Part shown: piece after piece, positions 52,868-59,423 of the stretch
How the letters are laid out: each line of letters opens with the position of its first letter
Position numbering within the stretch: the first letter of the stretch is position 1
Assembly (NCBI RefSeq): GCF_014204495.1
Contig: NZ_JACHLN010000003.1
Coordinates: forward strand, 124,001-188,000
From: Sphingomonas kyeonggiensis
GTDB taxonomy: Bacteria; Pseudomonadota; Alphaproteobacteria; Sphingomonadales; Sphingomonadaceae
Direction: 5' to 3'
DNA: 64,000 bases
Notes under the pieces: generated by a model
The model's database searches: none
What the model was told of the DNA's origin: nothing
What the model saw: the letters and a program-made list of their open reading frames with translations, nothing else
Made by a program: the position numbers and the translations under genes

Positions 52868-55800
52868 TCAGGGACGGGCCGAATAGAGGCCGTGATGCGC
52901 GAGGATGAGCAGCGTCTTGCCGTCGGTACCGCCGAAGACGAGCTGCAGCGGGCGCTCGGGCACGGTGATGCGGCCAAGCTCGGTGCCGTCCGCCGCGTAG
53001 ACGAACACATCGCCGTTCGCGATGTAGACGCGCCCGTCCGGACCCACCGCGACGCTCTCGCCGCCGCGCGGGGCGAAGGGCTTGAGAGCGGTCACCGCGC
53101 CGCCCGCGCCGAGCAGGCCGGTATAGGTGCGGTTCTCCGAGCCATTGGCGAGATGGATGCGCTCGCCGGTCTTGCCGGTGACCCAGCCATAGGTGTCGAG
53201 CGTATCGGAGAAGCGCCAGCCGAGATGATCGGACGGCCCCTGCTGCCAGACGCGGAAGGCGGGCAGGCGCAGGCTGCCGTCGGGCGAGACATATTCGCGT
53301 GGCTTGGCCACGGCCATGTCGCGCGCGAACATCTCGGCGAGCGTGGTGAAATGGTCGGTCTTCGCGTCATACTGGTCGCGGAATTCGCCATTGTTCCAGA
53401 AGCTGCCGGGGAGCGCGACCTGGGCGCCCTGCCCTTCCCTGGCTTCGGTCGGCTCGATCAGGTGGACCTCGGCGGGCTTTGCCGGATCGATGCTGTAGAC
53501 GGTGGCGGCCGGGCCCATCGAGGAAAGGACGAGCAGGTGGCCCGAGCGATCGACCGCGAGGTTGACCGCGTCGAGCGGCGCGTCGGCGGCGATGGTCAGC
53601 CCCTCCTTCTCGGACCAGCCATGGATGCGCTGGAACGAGCGATCGATGAAGTAGAGCTTGCCGCTGCCGTCCACCGCGCCGCCGCCGAGCGCGCCGAAGC
53701 CGTCGGCCAGGCGGGTCACCGGGGCGAGCGAGGGCGTGGCGGCGGGCGCAGGTGCGTCGGTGATGTCGAGCACGGCGAACTCGCGCTCGCGCACCTCGCC
53801 GCCGCGGGTGACGTCGACGATCGCGTTCGAATAGGGATATTTGCTGGCGCGCAGATAGGTGCCGCAGCCATTGGCGTCGCAGGTCGAGAAGCCGCTCTCG
53901 GCGTTCACATGGACGTTGCGGAAGCGGATGTTGGTCGAGTTGGTGAGCTTGACCGCCGCCGGCGCCGGCTGGAGCGAGCGGGTGACGCGGTAGCCGTGGA
54001 AATTGGCGAACAGGATGTCGCGCGAGTTGCGGACCTCGAGCGCGACGGTGTTGCGGCTCTCACCGGCTTCCTCCTCGGTCTGGGGGGCGAGGAACTCCCA
54101 GTTGCGGACGCGGTCGAGCACGATCTCGGCGCGAACATGGTGCTCGGCGGACATCTCGTAGACGAAGCCGGGCGTGTCGGTGTCGGAGACGTAGAGGCCG
54201 GCATGGGCATAGGTGTTCGGCGTCCACAGCCCGTTGAAGGTGCCGCCGCCGCCATCTGTGACCCAGAGGCTGGAATATTGGCCGTCCCAGCGCTTCTTCG
54301 GGTCGGCGTCCGCCGTGTGGTTGGCGTTGTACGGATCGAAGCGGCTGCCGTCGGCGAGGTTGGTGCCGTGGCCGCCCTGGAACTTGACGTCGTCGACCAG
54401 CGACTTCGCGCCGGCGCGCCAGAGCAGCGCGGTGGCGCGCGGGTTCTGCCCACCGGTGAACAAGCCGAGGCCGGAGACGAGCGCGTCGCCGCCCTTCGCG
54501 CTCTCGATCAGCGCCCTGGCCGGGCCCACGCCGCGATAGGCAGGGCTGTCCTCGGCGAGGACGATCTGGGTGAGGCTGGGGTGGAGGCCGATCAGCACGC
54601 TGTCGGCACGCAGCTTCAGCGTGTCGGTGACGCGGTAGAAGCCTGCCGGAAAGTAGAGGACTCGGTGGGTATCGATCGCCTTCTGAAGGGCGGCGGTGTC
54701 GTCGGTGGCGTTGTCGCCCTTCACGCCGAGGTCGCGGACACTGGTCCAGCTGGTGACTGCCGGGAAGGCGCGGATGGCGGGGTCGCGGCGGGCTGGTAGC
54801 TTGGGCAGCGCTGCTGCGGCGATGCGGGTTTCGTAACGGCCCGGCTGGTTCAGGCCGGCAAGCGTCAGGCCATAGGTGAATTCCTTGACCCGGTAGTTCG
54901 GCCCCGAGCCCGCCACCGTCTTGCCGCTGTCGCGGAAGCTTGCGAAAACCGGGGTACCGCTGGCCAGCGCATTGTCGAAGCCGATCTGAGTATAGGCATT
55001 GCCTTCGTTGCTGATGACGACGCCGGCCCTGGAGACATTCTCGAAGCGGACGTCCTTGCCCCACAGCCAGTCGCCATAGCCGCGGTCGATATCGATGCCG
55101 ACGGGCGTGTTGCGGATGACGGTGTTGACCAGGGTCAGCCCCGCCTCATGCTCGCGGATCGCCGCATCGCGCTGCCCGTCGAAGCTGGAATCGAGCAGCG
55201 TGTACTGCCAGGCGGGCGAGGTCTTCTCCGCGAGGATGCCGTAGCGCCCGCCATGGAAGCGCAGGTTCATGCCGAGATTGCCGACCTGGTAGATGCCGGC
55301 GAGGCCCGAGCCGAGATGGAAGTCGATATGCGCGAGATAGCTGTGCTGCGCGGTATGCTGGCGCACCGCCGTCGCCGCCGGATTGCCCGCGCCGATCTCG
55401 AAATCGACATTGGCCAGCGCGGAATAGAAGGTGCCCGAATTGGCGTCGGCAATGTCGGGATTGAACGGCACGCTGGTCGGCGGCGGCACTGGGACCTTGC
55501 CGCGCAGCGGCACCCCGCCTGCCCCCGGCGCCGCGCCGTTCGGCTGGTTGCCGGTGAAGAAGACCATGCTGCCGACGCCCTGCTGGAAGCCCGGCGTATT
55601 CGGTGCCAGCACGAAGACCGGCCGCGTCCTGCCCACCCCGAACAGGCGGACGCCCGGCCAGATATAGATGGTGCGGGTAATGCGGTGCCGGCCCGAGGGC
55701 AGGAAGACGATGCCGCCGCCGGGCTTCGCCGCCGCCACATCGATCGCGGACTGGATCGCGGCGCTGTCGTCGGCGACGCCATCGCCCTTCGCCTTGACCA

Positions 55801-55933
55801 GGACCGCGGCAGGATCGTTCGGCGCCGTCGCATAGACCGAGACCGACCGGACCCGCTGCGCCTGGGCGGGCATCGCGGACACCGCCACTGCGATCACCGA
55901 CGCCGCGGCGCCCCATCGAATCCCGCCGATCAT
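52868..55933 (-). CDS. Secreted double beta-helix (pectate lyase 3/GH55-like) protein fused to SMP-30-like propeller (1)
   Basis: The 1021-residue protein has a signal peptide (ASVIAVAVSAMPAQAQ). Two right-handed beta-helix units follow, each opening with the Pectate_lyase_3 phrase: VKAKGDGVADDSAAIQSAID near residue 45 and LGVKGDNATDDTAALQKAID near residue 405. Tandem helices of this kind form GH55 exo-beta-1,3-glucanases, although polygalacturonan enzymes also use the fold. The last 300 residues look like a gluconolactonase/SMP-30 propeller (GKLYFIDRSFQRIHGW, end ITVPERPLQLVFGGTDGKTL). The usual metal-binding Glu of the first blade is replaced (ALGGGAVDG), so lactonase activity is doubtful. 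It precedes a TonB receptor gene and is divergent from gluconokinase. Confidence 0.75.
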   Translation of the reverse strand: MIGGIRWGAAASVIAVAVSAMPAQAQRVRSVSVYATAPNDPAAVLVKAKGDGVADDSAAIQSAIDVAAAKPGGGIVFLPSGRHRITRTIYIWPGVRLFGVGRTRPVFVLAPNTPGFQQGVGSMVFFTGNQPNGAAPGAGGVPLRGKVPVPPPTSVPFNPDIADANSGTFYSALANVDFEIGAGNPAATAVRQHTAQHSYLAHIDFHLGSGLAGIYQVGNLGMNLRFHGGRYGILAEKTSPAWQYTLLDSSFDGQRDAAIREHEAGLTLVNTVIRNTPVGIDIDRGYGDWLWGKDVRFENVSRAGVVISNEGNAYTQIGFDNALASGTPVFASFRDSGKTVAGSGPNYRVKEFTYGLTLAGLNQPGRYETRIAAAALPKLPARRDPAIRAFPAVTSWTSVRDLGVKGDNATDDTAALQKAIDTHRVLYFPAGFYRVTDTLKLRADSVLIGLHPSLTQIVLAEDSPAYRGVGPARALIESAKGGDALVSGLGLFTGGQNPRATALLWRAGAKSLVDDVKFQGGHGTNLADGSRFDPYNANHTADADPKKRWDGQYSSLWVTDGGGGTFNGLWTPNTYAHAGLYVSDTDTPGFVYEMSAEHHVRAEIVLDRVRNWEFLAPQTEEEAGESRNTVALEVRNSRDILFANFHGYRVTRSLQPAPAAVKLTNSTNIRFRNVHVNAESGFSTCDANGCGTYLRASKYPYSNAIVDVTRGGEVREREFAVLDITDAPAPAATPSLAPVTRLADGFGALGGGAVDGSGKLYFIDRSFQRIHGWSEKEGLTIAADAPLDAVNLAVDRSGHLLVLSSMGPAATVYSIDPAKPAEVHLIEPTEAREGQGAQVALPGSFWNNGEFRDQYDAKTDHFTTLAEMFARDMAVAKPREYVSPDGSLRLPAFRVWQQGPSDHLGWRFSDTLDTYGWVTGKTGERIHLANGSENRTYTGLLGAGGAVTALKPFAPRGGESVAVGPDGRVYIANGDVFVYAADGTELGRITVPERPLQLVFGGTDGKTLLILAHHGLYSARP

Positions 55934-56073
55934 GCCGGTCCCCTCTTTTGTTATGGCCAATCCTGACACGCGGATACGCGCGCGCCCAGACCCGGACGAC
56001 CGCGACAAAGGTCGCAATGGTCAAAGCGCCCGCATGCGAACATCTAGCGTCCTGTCCGAAGCCGGGGAACGAC

Positions 56074-56619
56074 GTGAAAGCGCAGCAAAAAATGACCGGA
56101 TTGCTCCCCTGCGCGGTCGTCGTGATGGGCGTGAGCGGCTGCGGCAAATCAACGCTGGCCAGCCATCTCGCCACCTATCTCGCCGCCCCGGCATTCGAGG
56201 GCGACGATTTCCATTCGAGCGAAAGCGTCGCCAAGATGCGCGGCGGCCAGCCGCTCGACGATGCCGACCGCTGGCCCTGGCTCGACCGGCTGGGCGCGGC
56301 GATCGGCGGCGCGGTGCGCGAGCGCGGCATCGCGGTCGCCGCCTGCTCTGCGCTCAAGCGCAGCTATCGGGAACGGCTGGAACGTGCGGCGGGCGTGCCG
56401 ATCGCCTTCATCCTGCTCGACGGCGAGCCAGCGGAGATCGCGCCGCGACTGGCCGCGCGCGCCGGGCATTACATGGCACCGAGCCTGCTCGACAGCCAGT
56501 TCGCAACGCTGGAGCGCCCGGACGGCGACGAGCGCGCGCTGGCACTGCACTGCTATCGGCCGGTCGATGCGCTTTGCGGCGAAGTGTTCGCGTGGCTGCG
56601 GACGGAGCTTGGGTCGTAG
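56074..56619 (+). CDS. gntK: Gluconokinase
   Basis: The 181-residue P-loop kinase has Walker A VMGVSGCGKSTLA. The conserved gluconokinase residues follow: EGDDFHSSESVAKMRGGQPLDDADRWPWL, ACSALKRSYRERLE and HYMAPSLLDSQFATLE. It makes 6-phosphogluconate from gluconate and ATP. I use GTG at 56074, preceded by GGGGAA; an ATG six codons later lacks a ribosome site but would also give a complete enzyme. It is divergent from the beta-helix gene and convergent with the GntR gene, between which a repeat lies. Confidence 0.9.
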   Translation: MKAQQKMTGLLPCAVVVMGVSGCGKSTLASHLATYLAAPAFEGDDFHSSESVAKMRGGQPLDDADRWPWLDRLGAAIGGAVRERGIAVAACSALKRSYRERLERAAGVPIAFILLDGEPAEIAPRLAARAGHYMAPSLLDSQFATLERPDGDERALALHCYRPVDALCGEVFAWLRTELGS

Positions 56620-56627
56620 GGACACAT

Positions 56628-56718
56628 CGTCACCCTGAACCCGTTTCAGGGCCCAACCCTCCCCCCGCGAAGACATCCTTTGTTGTGCGTTGGATGCTGA
56701 AACGAGTTCAGCATGACG
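56628..56718. repeat. REP-like inverted repeat, family C
   Basis: The left arm CGTCACCCTGAACCCGTTTC and right arm GAAACGAGTTCAGCATGACG are imperfect inverted copies with internal CTGAAC/GTTTCAG hairpins. It differs from families A and B. It separates the convergent gluconokinase and GntR genes and may end both transcripts. Confidence 0.75.
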
Positions 56719-56748
56719 GTTTGGGGGTATTGGACGACGGTCGGGGCG

Positions 56749-57477
56749 TCAGGGCATCAGCCGCTTGCGGCCCTGGGACAGGTGCCAGCGCATCGCCAGC
56801 GCGGCGCCGTCGCCGTCCTGGGCGCGGATCGCGTCGACCACCGCGTCATGCTCCTCCATCATCGATCCGATCACCTCGGGCGGGCGCGAGCGCGAGATGT
56901 CGACGCCGGCGCGAAGAATGCCCATCACGTCGTGCTGGAGATGATCGAAGGTGGAGATGAAGGCGCTGTTGCCCGTCGCCTCGGCGATCGCGCGGTGGAG
57001 CCGCCAGTCCTCGTCATGCGCCGGGGCGCTGGAAAGCAAGGCTGTGCGCAGCGCCTCGAGCGCCGCGTCGATCTCTTCCATCTGCTCCTGCGAGCGGCGC
57101 TGGGCCGCGAGCCGTGCCGCCTCCGCCTCGAGCACGAAGCGCACCTCATAGGTGCCGAGCGTCGCCGCCAGCCCGTCCATCGGCACGTGCGAGCCGAGCC
57201 GCGCGGAGGGGCGGCGCTTCACATAGGAGCCGGCGCCGCGCCGCGCCTCGGTGATGCCGTCGGCGGCGAGGCGGACCAACGCCTCGCGCACGATCGTACG
57301 CGACATGCCGAACAGCTCGGCCAGCCGCGCCTCGGACGGCAGCCGATCGCCGACCGCCAGATCGTCTTCGTTGATGATCCCGACGATCGCCGTATAGGCG
57401 CGATCGGCGAGCCTGCCCTCCTGCACGGCGCCTCTCTTCTTCGCGCCTCGATTTTCCCCAGGGCGCGTCTCAGACAA
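56749..57477 (-). CDS. GntR-family (FCD) regulator of gluconate genes
   Basis: The protein is at most 242 residues: a winged helix (DDLAVGDRLPSEARLAELFGMSRTIVREALVRLAADG) followed by an FCD domain (DWRLHRAIAEATGNSAFI, EEHDAVVDAIRAQDG). It probably represses the gluconate permease and kinase until gluconate or a phosphorylated product binds. The widest frame starts with TTG inside the permease stop; GTG at 57426, after AGAGG, is a good alternative and keeps the whole domain. A TTGT-N3-ACAA site, the consensus of FCD regulators, lies upstream of the permease gene. Confidence 0.85.
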   Translation of the reverse strand: MSETRPGENRGAKKRGAVQEGRLADRAYTAIVGIINEDDLAVGDRLPSEARLAELFGMSRTIVREALVRLAADGITEARRGAGSYVKRRPSARLGSHVPMDGLAATLGTYEVRFVLEAEAARLAAQRRSQEQMEEIDAALEALRTALLSSAPAHDEDWRLHRAIAEATGNSAFISTFDHLQHDVMGILRAGVDISRSRPPEVIGSMMEEHDAVVDAIRAQDGDGAALAMRWHLSQGRKRLMP

Positions 57478-58810
57478 GGTAGCTGAGCCCCACCACCATG
57501 ACCAGACCGGCGACCGAGATCACCGTCTCGAGCAGGGACCAGGTACGGAAGGTGTCCGCCGTGGTCGTGCCCATATAGCCCTTTACCAGCCAGAAGCCGG
57601 GATCGTTGACGTGGCTGAAGAACACCGATCCCGCGCCGATCGCCAGCACGACCAGCTCGGGCGAGGCGCCCGAGGCGGCGACCACGCCGGGCATGATGCC
57701 GACCGCGGTGATCGTCGCCACCGTCGCCGATCCGGCGGCAAGACGGATGCCGACCGCGACCAGCCAGCCGAGCAGCAGCGGCGAGATCGAGTACATCATC
57801 ACCAGCCGCGCCAGCAGGTCCGACAGGCCGGCGGTGACCAGCACCTGCTTGAGCGCGCCGCCCGCGCCGATCGCCAGCAGGATCGCGCCCGCCGCGCCCA
57901 TCGTCTCGAACCAGATCGCATCCTGGATGCTCTCCTCGCCCAGCCGCCGGCCGAACAGCAGCGGCAGCGCGAGCAGGTTGGTGATGAGCAGCGCGAGCAC
58001 CGGATTGGCGGCGGCGGCGAGCAAGGGCGAATTGGCCAGCGCCGGCACCAGCTTGGCGAGCTCACCGGTGGCGATCAGCACGATCGGCAGCAGCACGATG
58101 AACAGCGAGACGGCGCGGTGCGGCGGCTGCAGGTCGTGCACCGGATCGCTCAGCACCGGCTCGGTCAGCTTGACCCCGGGCGTGACGAACCTGGCGAGCA
58201 CCGGCCCGGCGAGGATCGCGATCGGAATGGCGATGATGACGCCGTAGAGCATGGTGAGGCCCAGGCTGGCCTTGAGTGCCTCGACCGCGAGCAGCGGCCC
58301 TGGATGCGGCGGCACCAGGGCGTGGACCACGCCGAGGCCGGCAAGCGCGGGCATGATGAGGCGCAGCTTGGTGCCGTCGGGATCGCCATTGTCGGGCATC
58401 GCCTTGGCGGCGGCGACGACGATCGGCAGCAGCAGCACGAGGCCGGTCTCGAAGAACAACGGCAGGCCGATGACGATCGCGATGCCGAGCGTCGCCCAGG
58501 GCGCGGCCTTGGGCCCGGTCAGGCGCAGCGCGCCGGTGGCGAGTGAGGCCGCGGCGCCGGAAAGGTGGAGCATCGCGCCGAGCGACAGGCCGAGCGCCAC
58601 GACGAGGCCGGTGCCGCCGACGATATCGCCCACGCCCTTCTGCACCGCCTTGGCGGTGTCCGCGAGCGGCAGGCCGGCGAACAGGCCGACGGCGAAGGCG
58701 CCGACGAGCAGGCCGATAAAGGGATGGAGGCGCCAGCGGACGATCAGCAGGATCGCAAGGACGATGCCGGCGACCGCAGCGATTACCAGCCGGATATCCT
58801 CGCCGTTCAT
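57470..58810 (-). CDS. GntP-family gluconate permease
   Basis: The 446-residue inner-membrane protein has twelve or so hydrophobic segments and the GntP signatures: WRLHPFIGLLVGAFAVGL near the start, FETGLVLLLPIV, HALVPPHPGPLLAVEALKA, and FFSHVNDPGFWLVKGYMG near the end. It imports gluconate or related aldonates with protons. It starts at the ATG after AGGGGAT. The downstream GntR gene overlaps its last codons, so regulator and transporter form one unit and the kinase a second. Confidence 0.9.
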   Translation of the reverse strand: MNGEDIRLVIAAVAGIVLAILLIVRWRLHPFIGLLVGAFAVGLFAGLPLADTAKAVQKGVGDIVGGTGLVVALGLSLGAMLHLSGAAASLATGALRLTGPKAAPWATLGIAIVIGLPLFFETGLVLLLPIVVAAAKAMPDNGDPDGTKLRLIMPALAGLGVVHALVPPHPGPLLAVEALKASLGLTMLYGVIIAIPIAILAGPVLARFVTPGVKLTEPVLSDPVHDLQPPHRAVSLFIVLLPIVLIATGELAKLVPALANSPLLAAAANPVLALLITNLLALPLLFGRRLGEESIQDAIWFETMGAAGAILLAIGAGGALKQVLVTAGLSDLLARLVMMYSISPLLLGWLVAVGIRLAAGSATVATITAVGIMPGVVAASGASPELVVLAIGAGSVFFSHVNDPGFWLVKGYMGTTTADTFRTWSLLETVISVAGLVMVVGLSYLV

Positions 58811-58896
58811 TCGGCGATCCCCTGGGCGCAATCGAACGCGAATCCTGACATCGTTGTCCTCCCCGGAAGTCCTCGGCTTTTTATCGCAAGCTCATT

Positions 58897-58919
58897 GGAC
58901 ATACGGAGTTGTATGACAA
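58897..58919. promoter_or_regulatory. Candidate FCD-GntR operator upstream of the permease gene
   Basis: The site contains TTGTATGACAA (58909-58919), which fits the TNGT-N3-ACNA consensus of FCD regulators. It also lies in a wider inverted repeat, GGACATAC-N6-GTATGACA. It is about 90 bp before the permease start, in the divergent gap shared with the LuxR-type gene. Confidence 0.55.
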
Positions 58920-59077
58920 GTTTTTGCAAATCGGCAACGAAAAAGGCTTGCTACCGTTACCAATTGGGGAACATACTAAAACCTGTCCAACCGATTCCAC
59001 AAAACGGAACATGGACAGGGATCGTGCAGAACCGCCGATCCGCGAGCATGAAGCCATGCGCCTCGGGGAGAGGATCG

Positions 59078-59359
59078 ATGAAGGTGACCGTTCAGGAAGC
59101 GAGCCAGAAGGCGGCAGTTTCGGCCGCGATGCCCCATCTGATTGATGGCGCGGGCCGGCCCGTGCATCTCACGCCTACCCAGCTCAAGGTGATGCGGGGC
59201 GTGCATTCCGGGCAGCTCAACAAGCAGATCGCCTATGAACTCGGCATCGCCGAGGCGACGGTGAAGGCGCACATGACCGCGCTGATGCGCAAGCTCAACG
59301 TGCGCAACCGCACCCAGGTGGCGATCGCCGCGCAGAGCCTGGCGCTCGGCCAGGCCTGA
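59078..59359 (+). CDS. Stand-alone LuxR/GerE-type HTH protein
   Basis: The 93-residue protein consists almost entirely of a GerE helix-turn-helix: LTPTQLKVMRGVHSGQLNKQ, then IAYELGIAEATVKAHMTALMRKL and NVRNRTQVAI. There is no receiver or ligand domain. The start is the ATG after GGGGAGAGG; the frame is open further upstream but lacks a recognisable domain, and a receiver domain is not encoded there. It sits before the second beta-helix gene and near a sensor gene, so it may be their activator working without phosphorylation of its own. Confidence 0.75.
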   Translation: MKVTVQEASQKAAVSAAMPHLIDGAGRPVHLTPTQLKVMRGVHSGQLNKQIAYELGIAEATVKAHMTALMRKLNVRNRTQVAIAAQSLALGQA

Positions 59360-59365
59360 TTTCCC

Positions 59366-59397
59366 GGGCGCGGCCCTGCCCGCGCCCTGTTGTCTTT
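59366..59397 (+). terminator. GC hairpin after the LuxR-type gene
   Basis: GGGCGCGG pairs with CCGCGCCC around a six-base loop and is followed by TGTTGTCTTT. The T-rich tail is broken, so it is a modest intrinsic terminator. Confidence 0.5.
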
Positions 59398-59423
59398 CCA
59401 TCAGCCCATTCCGGGAGAGGTTC

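Noticed and set aside
49731..52886. A 1051-codon plus-strand frame opposite the third TonB receptor
   Set aside because: No family pattern is visible and it lies entirely antisense to a complete receptor.
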